A stretch of 64,000 bases of DNA from JANYHH01 sp965249745 (GCA_965249745.1 OZ252252.1:2666001-2730000), one strand, 5' to 3'. Positions 24,866 through 34,032 are shown, counted from the stretch's first letter. A program made the numbers and translations. Notes: generated from the letters alone by a model not told the origin.

Positions 24866-25354
24866 ATGTCTTTTCTGCTGATCGCTTTGCTGGTCGCCGC
24901 TGCCTTCATTGCGGGTGCGCTCTACTACGCCCTGAAATTTCCGAGTGGCCGCTGGTTCCCGAGCGGGCGGGACAAGCTGCTGCGTAAAGTCGGACCGCTC
25001 GCCACGGGTACCCTGGAAAGCCTCAACGTTCGCTCCCTGACGCGAGCTGGAGGCACGCCGCGTCTGCTGTTGAACGCCAACTACCGCTACCAGGTGAAAG
25101 GTGCGCCGTACACGATCACGCTACCTCTCGAGAGCCTGAAATTGAACGCGCCGGGGATCACCGAGGCGATCACCAGCCGCGAGTTCGAGCGCGAGGTTCC
25201 AGACCGCCTCGAGTTGCAGGACGGAACCCGGCTCGAGGGCCGCGAAACGATTCGCCTGTACTACCAGGAGCGGTTGCGCGAAGGCAGGCCGACTGTGGAC
25301 GTGCTGTTCGACAAGGGCAGCCCGGCGCTGTCCACGGTGCGAGACTGGAAGTAA
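24866..25354 (+). CDS. Membrane-anchored protein of unknown function
   Basis: A 162-residue protein with one N-terminal helix (FLLIALLVAAAFIAGALYYAL) and a soluble beta-rich domain. The segment VGPLATGTLESLNVRSLTRAG...LNANYRYQVKG recalls DUF3592-like proteins, where a similar turn-strand pattern occurs, but the match is weak. It follows the small membrane protein on the same strand. Confidence 0.6.
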   Translation: MSFLLIALLVAAAFIAGALYYALKFPSGRWFPSGRDKLLRKVGPLATGTLESLNVRSLTRAGGTPRLLLNANYRYQVKGAPYTITLPLESLKLNAPGITEAITSREFEREVPDRLELQDGTRLEGRETIRLYYQERLREGRPTVDVLFDKGSPALSTVRDWK

Positions 25355-25355
25355 A

Positions 25356-25382
25356 GCCCTCGAGAGATTTGATTTCGAGGGC
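25356..25382. terminator. Bidirectional hairpin between convergent genes
   Basis: GCCCTCGA (25356-25363) and TCGAGGGC (25375-25382), perfect 8-bp arms containing CTCGA/TCGAG, with an 11-nt loop. It sits between the stops of two convergent genes and lacks a strong T-run. Confidence 0.55.
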
Positions 25383-25410
25383 CAATTGGGTGTGACTCGA
25401 GTCGCCACTG

Positions 25411-27081
25411 TCAAATTGACGGTAGCGTGTAGCCCTTGAACTGATCGCGTAGCGCTCGCTTTAAAAACTTACCGACGGTCGTCTTCGGGATTTCTGGGAC
25501 GAATTCATAGGCGTCCGGGAGTTGCCACTTGGCGAAGCCTCGCTCCAAGAGAAACGCGTCCAGGTCTGCCTTGGTGACGCTTTCACCGTCGCGCACGACC
25601 AGCACCCCGAGCGGACGCTCATCCCATTTCGGGTGCGGAACGGCGATCACGGCCGCCTCCTTCAAACTGGGGTGACCCATCAACGTGTTCTCTAAGTCCA
25701 CCGAGCTGATCCACTCGCCGCCGGATTTGATTAGGTCCTTGGCGCGGTCCTGAATCATCATGTAGCCCTCAGGGTTCAGTGTGGCGATATCGCCGGTATC
25801 GAACCAGCCGTCCTGTTGGCTGGCGGCCGTCGCCTCGGGGTTGTTGTAGTACTGCCCCGTGACCCACGGGCCGCGCACCAGTAACCGGCCTGGCGTCTTG
25901 CCATCGTGCGGCATGGGTTGATCGTGCTCGTCCACGATTTTCAGTTGTACCAACATACTCGGGCGGCCCGTCAGCGCCATCACGTCGTAGCGGGCCGATT
26001 TCTCGAGGTCGTGGTGTTCCGGTTTCAACGAGTTCAGCGTCCCGAGCGGCGTCGTCTCCGTCATGCCCCAAGCGTGAATCACGTGCAGGTTGTGGCGCTC
26101 ACCGAAGGCTTCGATCAAGGATTTTGGCGCGGCCGCGCCCCCGACCAGCAGGGCGCGCAGATGTTCCAAGTGATACGGGGTTCCGGCGCTCCTAGCGCGG
26201 TCTAGCTCCTCGAGTAGCCCGAACCAGATCGTCGGCACACCCGCCGTGAAGGTGACCTTTTCGTTTTGCAGGACGGTCGCTAGAAAGGTCGGCGTCGTGA
26301 AGATGCTCGTTAGGATGATGCTCGAGCCGACCATTGGGCAGAGGAACGGGTAGCCCCAGGCGTTGACGTGAAACATCGGCACGACCGGCAAGATCACGTC
26401 GCGTTCCGAAACGCCCATCATCTCGTTCGAGGCGCTGACGAGGGTGTGCAGCAGGTATCCGCGATGGCTGTACAGAACCCCCTTCGGCGCTCCGGTCGTA
26501 CCCGAGGTGTAACACATGCCCGCCGCCTGGCGCTCGTCTATCTCGGGATAGCTGAAGCGGTCGGGTTGATGGGTGATGAACGCCTCGTAATCCACCATGC
26601 CCGGTGGCATCTCTGGGACCGCGCCCATGACCACGACCAGCTTGACCGTCGGACACTGCGGCAGAATCGTCGGCAGGCGCGCCAGGAACACGTTGTCCAC
26701 GAACAGGATCTTGTCCTCGGCGTGATTGATGATGTAGACCACCTGATCGTCCGGCAGGCGGATATTGACCATGTGCGCGACCGCGCCGGTGCTGGGAATC
26801 GCGTAGTACAGCTCCAAATGGCGGTAGTGGTTGGTGGCAAAGGTCGCCACCCGGTCCCCCGACACCACGCCCGCCGCCGTCAGCGCGTTCATCAGCTTAT
26901 GGGCGCGGCTGTACAGGTCGCCGTACGTCTCCTCGAAGCGACCCGGAATTGGCAATTTTGTATCCGGGTCAACCCCGACTGGCAGGTAGGACACGACCTT
27001 GCGGTCCGAGAACAGCAGCTTGGCGCGTTCCAGAATCGTGGGAATCGTCAACGGCACATCCATCATCGTGGACTCGAGCAT
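25411..27081 (-). CDS. Long-chain fatty-acid--CoA ligase
   Basis: A 556-residue ANL superfamily acyl-CoA synthetase that activates fatty acids with ATP and CoA for beta-oxidation or lipid synthesis. Core motifs: P-loop YTSGTTGAPKGV, the HAWGMTETTPLG Mg/ATP motif, GWFDTGDIATLNPEGYM, the hinge RAKDLIKSGGEWIS, and the catalytic Lys in IPKTTVGKFLK. The overall pattern resembles the Thermus thermophilus long-chain enzyme. The ATG at 27081 has AAGGAG upstream. It fits functionally with the EtfD-like oxidoreductase. The exact chain-length preference is not readable here. Confidence 0.92.
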   Translation of the reverse strand: MLESTMMDVPLTIPTILERAKLLFSDRKVVSYLPVGVDPDTKLPIPGRFEETYGDLYSRAHKLMNALTAAGVVSGDRVATFATNHYRHLELYYAIPSTGAVAHMVNIRLPDDQVVYIINHAEDKILFVDNVFLARLPTILPQCPTVKLVVVMGAVPEMPPGMVDYEAFITHQPDRFSYPEIDERQAAGMCYTSGTTGAPKGVLYSHRGYLLHTLVSASNEMMGVSERDVILPVVPMFHVNAWGYPFLCPMVGSSIILTSIFTTPTFLATVLQNEKVTFTAGVPTIWFGLLEELDRARSAGTPYHLEHLRALLVGGAAAPKSLIEAFGERHNLHVIHAWGMTETTPLGTLNSLKPEHHDLEKSARYDVMALTGRPSMLVQLKIVDEHDQPMPHDGKTPGRLLVRGPWVTGQYYNNPEATAASQQDGWFDTGDIATLNPEGYMMIQDRAKDLIKSGGEWISSVDLENTLMGHPSLKEAAVIAVPHPKWDERPLGVLVVRDGESVTKADLDAFLLERGFAKWQLPDAYEFVPEIPKTTVGKFLKRALRDQFKGYTLPSI

Positions 27082-27316
27082 CGGTTCTCCTTGGACGCCT
27101 GTTGCCAGGCGAGGTTTTGGGATGTTTCCAGCTTACCGCGCTTGGCAGGCTCGAGGTGTGGCGCGAGGCAGGGTTTGATTCGTGATCGCTCGAGTCCTCG
27201 GGGTTTCAGGGTCACGTATCAAGGTCTGCGGTGGCAACCCCTCAGGGGGCTTTGAACGTCTCGAGACTCGTGGACGAGTCGCTTCTGAGTGAGGCTCCGC
27301 TCACGCCTATCCCTGG

Positions 27317-27322
27317 TATCCT
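27317..27322 (+). promoter_or_regulatory. Leaderless -10 box of the FemAB gene
   Basis: TATCCT lies 6 nt before the GTG at 27329 with no ribosome site between. Confidence 0.5.
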
Positions 27323-27328
27323 GCCCGC

Positions 27329-28381
27329 GTGAGTTTGCGCGCCGTGCCCGTCCATCACCCGCTCGAGTGGGACGCCCTCGTGACCGGATTTTTGCATCAC
27401 AGCGCCCTGCAAGGCTGGGGCTTCGGGGAGGCGCGGCGCGTCACCGGTTGGGAACCTGCGCGGTTACGACTGGAACGCGACGGCGTGCCGTTCGCGGCGA
27501 CTCAGATTTTGCGCCGCCGCCAGTACGGGCTGGGCTACCTGTACTGCCCTCGAGGACCCGCACTGAACAGTCTGGACGACCTCGAGGATGTGGGAAAATT
27601 GCTGAACGATCACGCCAGTTTTGGCGATGTCAGCCTGACGGTGGAACCGCCCGTGCCAATCCGCTCGAGCGGCGACCCCGGCGTGATTCCCCCCCGGCTG
27701 GGCGTCTGGGCGCACGCCGCGCCGATCCAACCGGAACACACGGTGCTGATTGATGTCTCGCAGAGCCAAGAGGTCCTGCTGAAAAACATGCACGAGATGG
27801 CGCGGCGCAACACCCGCACCAGCCTGAAAGAGGGCGTCACAGCCACGACTGAAACCGATTTCGAGGCGTTCTGGAACCTGTTCTCGGAAACCAACACCCG
27901 GTCGCAACTGCTGCAACGCCAGCGCCGCTACTACGAGGCGATGCTCGGCGAATGCGCCCGCTACGGCGGCGACGCGCAGATCATCACGGCCCGAAAGGAC
28001 GGCGTGCCGCTGGCGACCGGCCTGGTGATCGGCTTGGGCGACGAACTCTGCTACCTGTACGGCGGCAGCACGCGCTTGGAGCGCGCTGAGGGCGAACGCG
28101 ACCCGAAAGCCAGCAACGGATTTTACTGGGGCATGTTGCGCTACGCCCACGAGCGCGGCTACAAGCGGTTGGACCTATTCGGCATTCCCAGAGTCATCAC
28201 CGCCGACAAGCACAGCTTCGGTGTCTACGAGTTCAAGATGCGACTTGGGGGGCAGATGGCGTACTTCCCGGCCTACGAGCTGTCCCTCAGCCCACTCTCG
28301 AGCCTGGTGAATCGCGGCTTGCGCCTTCGGAAGAACCGCCAGAACTTGAAGGCTCGAGGGACGACGCAAGACGTGTTGTGA
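27329..28381 (+). CDS. FemAB/FemX-type peptidoglycan bridge aminoacyltransferase
   Basis: A 350-residue protein with the double-GNAT fold of FemX/FemAB enzymes, which add amino acids from aminoacyl-tRNA to the lipid II stem peptide. Evidence: SALQGWGFGEAR at the N-terminus, GLGYLYCPRGP, KNMHEMARRNTRTSLKEG (the coiled acceptor helix), LVIGLGDELCYLYGGST, and NGFYWGMLRYAHERGYKRLDLFGI. Deinococci use a Gly-containing bridge on ornithine, so this is a good candidate for that step. It is last in the housekeeping segment and next to the toxin locus. Confidence 0.85.
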   Translation: MSLRAVPVHHPLEWDALVTGFLHHSALQGWGFGEARRVTGWEPARLRLERDGVPFAATQILRRRQYGLGYLYCPRGPALNSLDDLEDVGKLLNDHASFGDVSLTVEPPVPIRSSGDPGVIPPRLGVWAHAAPIQPEHTVLIDVSQSQEVLLKNMHEMARRNTRTSLKEGVTATTETDFEAFWNLFSETNTRSQLLQRQRRYYEAMLGECARYGGDAQIITARKDGVPLATGLVIGLGDELCYLYGGSTRLERAEGERDPKASNGFYWGMLRYAHERGYKRLDLFGIPRVITADKHSFGVYEFKMRLGGQMAYFPAYELSLSPLSSLVNRGLRLRKNRQNLKARGTTQDVL

Positions 28382-28719
28382 GGGTTTGAAGATTTGCGGT
28401 GCGAATCCCTGAATATGGGGTCTCGTGTCAATAACTGATAACGGCATGATTCGGTTACCTCACGCCCTCATCACAGACGCACTGCATCGTGACGAATTCT
28501 TACCCTGAACGTACCGAACTCAGAAAGTGCAAAAACCAAGTCACCTGATTTCTTGCAGTAGCCTTGAACTCCCCGCCGTACAAGGCTGAGCCGCACTTGA
28601 TAATGGGCTTCGGATTCCGCGAGAACTCGCGTGTCTATGAGAACACATGGTCTTACCTGATGAACCCGGTGGCGGCACTGCGTTTTCTTGGACTTGTGAC
28701 GTGACAAAAAGCCTGTGGT
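28382..28719 (-). other. Edge of the toxin locus: unrecognised coding remnant
   Basis: About 340 bp between the FemAB gene and the first linker remnant. On the minus strand, roughly 28471-28680, a frame reads like real protein (AHYQVRLSLVRRGVQGY...FALSEFGTFRVR) but has no start. It could be the decayed tip of an old cassette whose linker is at 28720-28945. Not recognised. Confidence 0.35.
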
Positions 28720-28945
28720 CAAGCTTAATGCTCGAGGCGCTGAGCGGCGGGATGCTTGGGGGCAGCGCGGAACTTGAAGCCTCGAGATTGATCTGACTCG
28801 AGAAGGATTGCTTGCTACCATTGCTTGGAGTTGTTGCATTGCTTGAGGAGGAAGCGGCGGTAGTGGTGGCTCCTGAGACGCTGAAGGCTTGCACACCGAC
28901 GCTTGGACTGGACACGTTTTGCCTCGAGACCGTCGTATTCGTCAC
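28720..28945 (-). repeat. Toxin-linker repeat, copy 1 (remnant, variant A)
   Basis: The minus strand encodes SSPSVGVQAFSVSG, a Thr/Ala/Ser-rich stretch, FSSQINLEASSSALPPS and PLSASS. This matches the linker of the plus-strand YD-repeat protein rather than that of the nearer minus-strand one. After SASS the frame changes to unrelated sequence, so it is a truncated cassette head. Confidence 0.8.
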
Positions 28946-29035
28946 CGCTGTGTTATCCAGTGATGTAACACTCGAGAAACCTATAGCTTATGATTTGTTC
29001 TAAACTTAATTCCGGAGAGTGGAAACTAAAAAGAT

Positions 29036-29284
29036 TCACGAAATGAATTTTGAACCCTCAAATATGATCAAAAGTAAAAAAGATCCAACTAAAAAAAATA
29101 AAAAGACTCCGAATATACTCTGAAATCTATCATAAGATTCTCTCTCTGGAAATATATCATTTATCCATGGATTGAATTTCAGTAAAGACCAACTCAAGTC
29201 TTTACCCGACTTCGTAAAACACGAAAACCAAATCAGAAAAATAAAAGTAACCGCAAAAAATATAGTTATAAAGTATATGAACAT
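29036..29284 (-). CDS. Putative immunity membrane protein
   Basis: An 82-residue protein with two strongly hydrophobic helices, one N-terminal (YFITIFFAVTFIFLIWF) and one C-terminal (IFGVFLFFLVGSFLLLIIF), joined by a polar loop. It starts 34 nt after the stop of the upstream cassette toxin and is AT-rich like it. Position and size suggest it protects against that tip. A membrane-embedded immunity protein would fit a toxin that attacks or inserts in the membrane. No family recognised. Confidence 0.55.
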   Translation of the reverse strand: MFIYFITIFFAVTFIFLIWFSCFTKSGKDLSWSLLKFNPWINDIFPERESYDRFQSIFGVFLFFLVGSFLLLIIFEGSKFIS

Positions 29285-29318
29285 AATTTCCGATCAAAAA
29301 GCTTAAGATTTAAAGTAC

Positions 29319-30563
29319 TTATCTAATTCGTATAGCACAAGATACGGAACCAGAAACCCCAGGGAAGATAGAAAGTCCGAGTTCGCCAAAATTATCAGCA
29401 TTTTTCGGTCCCGTTCCACCCATTGCAATAGCAGGCCCGATTGCAGAGTTAGCAGACCATTGATAAAAACACCAAGCGTTGGTTTGGGAGTTCGGGGCTG
29501 CATTGCCTGGTCCGACCGTTATAGTAGCTGTCGGACCAGGTGTTCCAAGCGTAGGACCGAAGTACAAATACCTTCTCCCATCATTCGTTATAAGAGTTCC
29601 AGCATTTAAACCGAGAAAGAGGCTTAAGCCAAAGTTATAGTCAAGGTAACCGTTTTCACTTGGAGGCTGTACTTGAAACTTAGCGCTTACAGGTTTTAGG
29701 TCATCTAAATTACCTAGATAAACTAGCCTCACACCGCTATTTGTCTGTTCAAGTTTGAAATCCATTGAAAACCGTGTTAATGCTCTCAAACCCTTCTCGC
29801 CTATTTTGCCATCGGTCAAACCTTTGTTCAGCGCTTGCCAGAACTGAACGCGTTGCGCTGGTTCCAATGACTTATAAAATGGCGAGTCGCCCATTCGGTT
29901 TACGTAATCACCACATTTTACGTCTGACTCCGCTTTTTCACAAACCCATTTCGCTCTGTAATACGCATCGTTCTTCTCGAGACGAATCGCTGCGTTGACA
30001 TCGCCCTGTGAACGGGCTGTCACATCTTGTTGTCGAGCATTGTACTCATCTAAATTCTTAGGGTGGTTGCAAGGAACTTGTTTTATAACGACACCGTTCT
30101 GAGCAATATCACCTGCATAACTTTTCTTGCTATCGCATTGAGAGCCGTCCGAACCCTCGTAATTGAACAGTGGCTTGATCGTCACACCACCCACCCCTCC
30201 CGGTGGCACAATCGCACCACTCGAGCCTCCAGGCGGCGTGACACTCGAGGTCGGATCATTGACGCTCCCAGATGGTGGCACAATCGTACTCGCGCCACTC
30301 GAGGGGGTCGTCCCCACACTTGGAATACTCGAGCTGCCCGGTGCAACGATACTACTCACATCCCCAGCGTTCGGTGTGACGATCAACAAACTCGAGGGAG
30401 ATGTGATGCTCGAGGCGCTGAGTGGCGTGATGCTTGGGGGGAGGACGGAACTTGAAGCCTCGAGATTGATCTGCGCTGTGAGTTGAGTCGGTTGACTCGA
30501 GACCGTTGTGTTCAGATTCAACGTCGTCCCGCTCGAGAACCCCGTGCTTTGTGGTTTGCGCAA
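29319..30563 (-). CDS. Headless toxin cassette: linker plus tip
   Basis: A 414-residue frame without signal peptide or YD repeats; its only start is a TTG at 30563 within linker sequence, so it is probably silent. About residues 1-130 are variant-B linker, with an internal loss between two QP-containing repeats. Then come a Cys-rich coiled region, the shared pre-toxin motif (DSPFYKSLEPAQRVQFW, near 230), and a Gly-rich, beta-looking tip (LDYNFGLSLFLGLNAG...SVSCAIRIR). Part of the tip (GRRYLYFGPT) weakly resembles a segment of the plus-strand giant's tip. Toxin activity is inferred from context only. Confidence 0.65.
   Translation of the reverse strand: MRKPQSTGFSSGTTLNLNTTVSSQPTQLTAQINLEASSSVLPPSITPLSASSITSPSSLLIVTPNAGDVSSIVAPGSSSIPSVGTTPSSGASTIVPPSGSVNDPTSSVTPPGGSSGAIVPPGGVGGVTIKPLFNYEGSDGSQCDSKKSYAGDIAQNGVVIKQVPCNHPKNLDEYNARQQDVTARSQGDVNAAIRLEKNDAYYRAKWVCEKAESDVKCGDYVNRMGDSPFYKSLEPAQRVQFWQALNKGLTDGKIGEKGLRALTRFSMDFKLEQTNSGVRLVYLGNLDDLKPVSAKFQVQPPSENGYLDYNFGLSLFLGLNAGTLITNDGRRYLYFGPTLGTPGPTATITVGPGNAAPNSQTNAWCFYQWSANSAIGPAIAMGGTGPKNADNFGELGLSIFPGVSGSVSCAIRIR
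30170..30563 (-). repeat. Toxin-linker repeat, copy 2 (variant B)
   Basis: Encodes TGFSSGTTLNLNTTVSSQP, then QINLEASSSVLPPSITPL, SLLIVTPNAGDVSSIVAPG and SVNDPTSSVTPPGGSSGAIV. About one CTCGAG per 40-50 bp, in the frame that makes Ser-Ser. Confidence 0.85.
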
Positions 30564-30609
30564 GGGTGGCGGCGTGACGCCCTATAGCAGCCTGAGGCGA
30601 ATCATCTCG

Positions 30610-30936
30610 TTATTCTTCTTCGCGGGACGGTAAGCGCTTCACCCAGTACAGAGGCTTACGACTCTGATGCGCGACAGCGTAAATGACCACGAACTCGCCC
30701 TCCGTTCGATAAAAAACGTGGTGCGGAAATCCAACAACGCTGACCCGACGCATCCTCGTGCGTTCGTGAACGACGCGCATCATCTCCGGGAACTAAAGTA
30801 TGCCATCCACGGTACGCTGCATCGCATCGTAAAAAGCGGTTCCCAACCCGTACTCCTGCTCGAGTGCTTGTTCAACGCCCAGAAATTCCCCTAGCGCGGC
30901 TTCTGTGAAACAATCTTTGTAACGCGGCTCTGGCAC
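30610..30936 (-). pseudogene. Broken ParE/RelE-type toxin gene
   Basis: The minus strand from GTG 30936 reads VPEPRYKDCFTEAALGEF...TVDGIL, then a TAG stop (30793-30795), then in the same frame FPEMMRVVHERTRMRRVSVV...HHVFYRTEGEFVVIYAVAHQSRKPLYW to TAA at 30610-30612. The second part matches ParE/RelE ribosome- or gyrase-targeting toxins. The nonsense codon separates the N-terminal helices from the core, so a full toxin is not made. No antitoxin frame is seen upstream. Confidence 0.7.
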
Positions 30937-31071
30937 GAGCAAAGGCTTCCTTTCCGTCCAGCCTCTTAAGAGTGTGTTTAGGATAGGTTTGGATTGTTTG
31001 CGGCAAATCTTGCTTTCGGGACGTTCGAATGGCTTTGTGCCGGACGACTTCGTTCCACTTTTTTCCGGTAC

Positions 31072-31530
31072 TTAGCTTTCTACCATTTGAATGAAATCAG
31101 ACGCCGCTCTTGTCAATTTCGTAATAGTTGGTATTAGTTCTACAAGATCAGATACATCCTTTTCAATTTCAATTTCCAATTCGCACGCGAATCCCACTTC
31201 ATCGAACCTTCGTAGTACTTTGTGAAAGTGAAAAACAAAAAATGTATACTGATTTATATCTAGGTTGATAGCTTTTACAGAACTGCCTTCAATAGAGAAA
31301 TGAACTTCTCCGTATTCAGGAAACTTTAATAAAAATTTCACTATCGATTCCATTTGATAAAAGTAAAAGATTAGTTTTTCGATTGATAAGAATGCAATAA
31401 TCTCTAGTTGATTACGTGAGTTTGGTGTAGTCAGAAATGAATGATTTGCAACTCTTTCGATGCTTAAGAATTCTTGAGCATCGAAAGTAACCAAGACAGC
31501 TTTTAGATTTTGTTCAAAACTAATTTTCAT
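31072..31530 (-). CDS. Putative immunity protein for the 31527-33161 cassette
   Basis: A 152-residue soluble-looking acidic protein (MKISFEQNLKAVLVTF...SDLVELIPTITKL). It is AT-rich, without signal or membrane helices. Its ATG overlaps the stop of the cassette toxin as ATGA, so the two are translated together; this is the usual toxin-immunity arrangement. I do not recognise a family. Its cytoplasmic character fits a cytoplasm-acting toxin. Confidence 0.6.
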   Translation of the reverse strand: MKISFEQNLKAVLVTFDAQEFLSIERVANHSFLTTPNSRNQLEIIAFLSIEKLIFYFYQMESIVKFLLKFPEYGEVHFSIEGSSVKAINLDINQYTFFVFHFHKVLRRFDEVGFACELEIEIEKDVSDLVELIPTITKLTRAASDFIQMVES

Positions 31531-33161
31531 GGCATTCCTTTCGGAAAAAAGTTGGAACTCGGTCTAGGATTTCCGAAACGATCAATTTGACGGAGTCGCC
31601 AACCATCTATAAAATCCCAATCCCTCACATCTAAGGGATCGCCGTTTCCATCTCGCGTAGAAGTCCCTTCTCGAGTTGGTATTTGAGCTGTACCTGAATT
31701 CGCCACTGGTAACCCACTTCCATCAAGATTGATTCGAACAATCACACCTTTATCAGTGTTTATATCAGGATCCCAGCAAATGAGCTGACTACCAGCCCTA
31801 ATACATTCCCCAGTTGATGTGATGCGATCTATTTCTCTAGCAAGATCTTCGGGTGATTCTATTCCAGCTCCTATAAACTCATCACTCTTTTCCCATGCGT
31901 GATCAGCTATCTGCTCTGCGGATTGACTTACAGCGCCAATCGTTGGTCGCAAGATGTTCGCTGCAGTGTTCCACGGTATTGTGACACTTCCCCGCCCAGG
32001 CACATTCAAAGGAATGCCACTCAACCAAGGTATCTCGAGCCGAATCTGAGGCAACGGTGGCAACGCGAACGGCTTACTGTCAATCACAACAGAATGCGAT
32101 TGTGACGCTAAAGCGAATAATGCCATGATCCCCAAACCAGTCAGCACCACCAACTCAATAACCTGCGTGAATTGCGCTCGAGGTCTACCACCACCCGCAA
32201 GGAACTGAGGCGAGTTGCACGTCATTTGTCCACCTGACACACGACAGCGTTCCGATACGCGCTTCATCTGCTGAATCTCATCCCGACCGATGTATCCGCT
32301 CTCCAACCCACCCTGCGTAATCTGCCAGAAGTGCAAACGCTGCGCTGGACTCAAATCGGCGTAGAAATCTGATTGCTGAATCAAGCTGATATTTGTCCGG
32401 CACTCGCTCCGTGCTGCGCTCTTATCACCAGTCGTATTTCTGGCACACGCATCTCCAGCCATGATGCGTGTGTCTATAAACTCGAGCTGCGCCTTAATCC
32501 GAAGATTTCCAGGGTCACTTGCGAGTTGTACTTCTAGCGCTTGTTTCTTTTGAAAATCTTGAATCTGCTCTGCGTCTTTACAATCTTCCCAGTGACCATA
32601 ATTAATCAGCCCGTAATTGAAGCACTTACCACTGGCATCCTGCCCATATCCAAGCGGCTTAACCCTGCCCCCACTCGAGCCGACCCCTCCCGGTGGCACA
32701 ATCGCCCCACTCGAGCCTCCCGGTGGCAGAATGCTCGTGTTCCCCGGCGGTGTGATCGCAGATGGACCACTCGAGGGGGTCGTCCCCACACTTGGAATAC
32801 TCGAGCTGCCCGGTGCAACGATACTACTCACATCCCCAGCGTTCGGTGTGACAATCGTCAGACTCGAGGGGGCGTTGATACTCGAGGCGGACAATGGGGT
32901 GATGCTTGGTGGGAGAACGGAACTTGGAGCCTCGAGATTAATCTGCGCTGTGAACTGACTCGGCTGACCTGAGCTTGCTGTCGTTGCGGGTTGACTCGAG
33001 GCGGTTGTGGTTGCACTCGAGACGCTGAAGGATTGCACGCCAACGCTCGGGGTACTCACCGGTTGACTCGAGACCGTCGTGTTCAGATTCAATGTTGTCC
33101 CACTCGAGAAGCCCTGAGGTTGCGCTTGTGGTCTGCTCGAGACTGGCGGCGATTGTCTCAC
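31527..33161 (-). CDS. Headless toxin cassette with possible RNase-type tip
   Basis: A 544-residue frame. Residues 1-170 are variant-B linker. About 175-290 hold the Cys-containing coiled region and pre-toxin motif (SDFYADLSPAQRLHFW). A hydrophobic helix (VIELVVLTGLGIMALFALA) follows, then the tip. The tip segment IADHAWEKSDEF...EDLAREIDRI...ICWDPDINTDKGVIVRI recalls CdiA/Rhs RNase tips of the BECR type, with His-x-x-x-K and a D/TG strand. It has no export signal. Its GTG start overlaps the stop of an XRE regulator (GTGA), so unlike the other cassettes it could be translated in the cytoplasm. Confidence 0.65.
   Translation of the reverse strand: MRQSPPVSSRPQAQPQGFSSGTTLNLNTTVSSQPVSTPSVGVQSFSVSSATTTASSQPATTASSGQPSQFTAQINLEAPSSVLPPSITPLSASSINAPSSLTIVTPNAGDVSSIVAPGSSSIPSVGTTPSSGPSAITPPGNTSILPPGGSSGAIVPPGGVGSSGGRVKPLGYGQDASGKCFNYGLINYGHWEDCKDAEQIQDFQKKQALEVQLASDPGNLRIKAQLEFIDTRIMAGDACARNTTGDKSAARSECRTNISLIQQSDFYADLSPAQRLHFWQITQGGLESGYIGRDEIQQMKRVSERCRVSGGQMTCNSPQFLAGGGRPRAQFTQVIELVVLTGLGIMALFALASQSHSVVIDSKPFALPPLPQIRLEIPWLSGIPLNVPGRGSVTIPWNTAANILRPTIGAVSQSAEQIADHAWEKSDEFIGAGIESPEDLAREIDRITSTGECIRAGSQLICWDPDINTDKGVIVRINLDGSGLPVANSGTAQIPTREGTSTRDGNGDPLDVRDWDFIDGWRLRQIDRFGNPRPSSNFFPKGMP
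32670..33161 (-). repeat. Toxin-linker repeat, copy 3 (variant B)
   Basis: Near-complete linker with QPVSTPSVGVQSFSV, TTASSGQPSQFTAQINLEA, SINAPSSLTIVTPNAGD and GGSSGAIVPPGG. Almost identical in order to the linker of the minus-strand giant; a short piece before the final PPGG differs. Confidence 0.87.
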
Positions 33162-33589
33162 TTCACTCGAGCGAGCCGCGTGTGACCTTCAACGCCATGC
33201 TGGGCGATCACCTCCGCGACGCGAATGACGCGCTCCAAGCTGGCCGATCGGTACTGTGTGCTTTCGTACCGCTGCACCTGCTGCTCTTTCATACCCAGCA
33301 AACCCGCTAAATCTTTATGCGTCAATCCAGCCGCGATGCGAGCGCGAATCAGGTTCTCTGGGAGTGCCAGCACCGCCTCAACGTCCAAGCGTCCGCCGTT
33401 ACCCTCGAGTAACGCCTCATATTCGCGCAGGTCAGCATTCATCACTTCGATCTCGGAGCGAATTGCTCCAACCTGCGCTCTGCGCTGGACAGGATGCAAA
33501 TCAGTTTCGGTTTCGACACGTCCTAGTGCGGCTTGGAAGCGCTCGAGGTTGGTTTTAGTGACACCGTACTGGCGTTCGTTCTGAATCAT
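33158..33589 (-). CDS. XRE-family antitoxin/regulator
   Basis: A 143-residue protein opening with MIQNERQYGVTKTNLERF, typical of a group of XRE antitoxins. A helical middle follows, then a helix-turn-helix (IRARIAAGLTHKDLAGLLGMKEQQVQRYE) near residues 85-115. Its ATG overlaps the DUF6932 stop as ATGA, so both form one unit controlled by the palindromic promoter at 34033-34067. Its stop overlaps the GTG of the linker-toxin cassette. It probably represses its own promoter and neutralises the DUF6932 partner. Confidence 0.8.
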   Translation of the reverse strand: MIQNERQYGVTKTNLERFQAALGRVETETDLHPVQRRAQVGAIRSEIEVMNADLREYEALLEGNGGRLDVEAVLALPENLIRARIAAGLTHKDLAGLLGMKEQQVQRYESTQYRSASLERVIRVAEVIAQHGVEGHTRLARVK

Positions 33590-34032
33590 GGCAACTCCTT
33601 TAACTTCAGCTTGAGAATACCCTTGGGTTTTCCATCCCGACCTTGCTGAAAGAACCATAGGAACGGTTCCCCGTTCAATGTCGCTTCCCAAGTTGCAACA
33701 AAAAACTCACAGCCAAACTTGCGTTTCTGCGCGGCACGAGCGTTATCGAACTCTAAAAGCACGGGTTCAATGCGTTCCAAGTCATCCCAATCAAGCCCTG
33801 TATCGTCGTATAGCACGTCAATATCGCCAGGTTGATCTTTAGAAGTAATGAAACCGCCGTCAATCCAGACCGTGGAGCACCCCGCGTTTTTTAGACTCTC
33901 GAGTCCGGCGCGTAACCCACCCAGCAGGTAGCCGCGATGCGGGTTGCTGTTGAAGCGGTCCATGAGTTCGTCCCAGGTGATTTCGTGTTCTCCGGGTGGA
34001 AGCGTGCCTGAGTTGGTGAACGGTGGAATCAC
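33586..34032 (-). CDS. DUF6932 nucleotidyltransferase-like protein (probable toxin)
   Basis: A 148-residue protein starting IPPFTNSGTLPPGEHEITWDE, with WIDGGFITSKDQPGDIDVLYDD, which has the G-S/G...DxD pattern of minimal nucleotidyltransferases (here GDIDVLYD). DUF6932 members pair with XRE antitoxins. It could transfer nucleotides to RNA or protein, but this is not shown. It begins with GTG 6 nt after a -10 box, so it is leaderless, and its codon use is like the resident DNA. Confidence 0.75.
   Translation of the reverse strand: MIPPFTNSGTLPPGEHEITWDELMDRFNSNPHRGYLLGGLRAGLESLKNAGCSTVWIDGGFITSKDQPGDIDVLYDDTGLDWDDLERIEPVLLEFDNARAAQKRKFGCEFFVATWEATLNGEPFLWFFQQGRDGKPKGILKLKLKELP

Noticed and set aside
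30667..30894. Plus-strand frame in the 30.6-31.0 kb gap
   Set aside because: The minus strand here encodes a recognisable, broken ParE-like toxin; the plus frame is its shadow.
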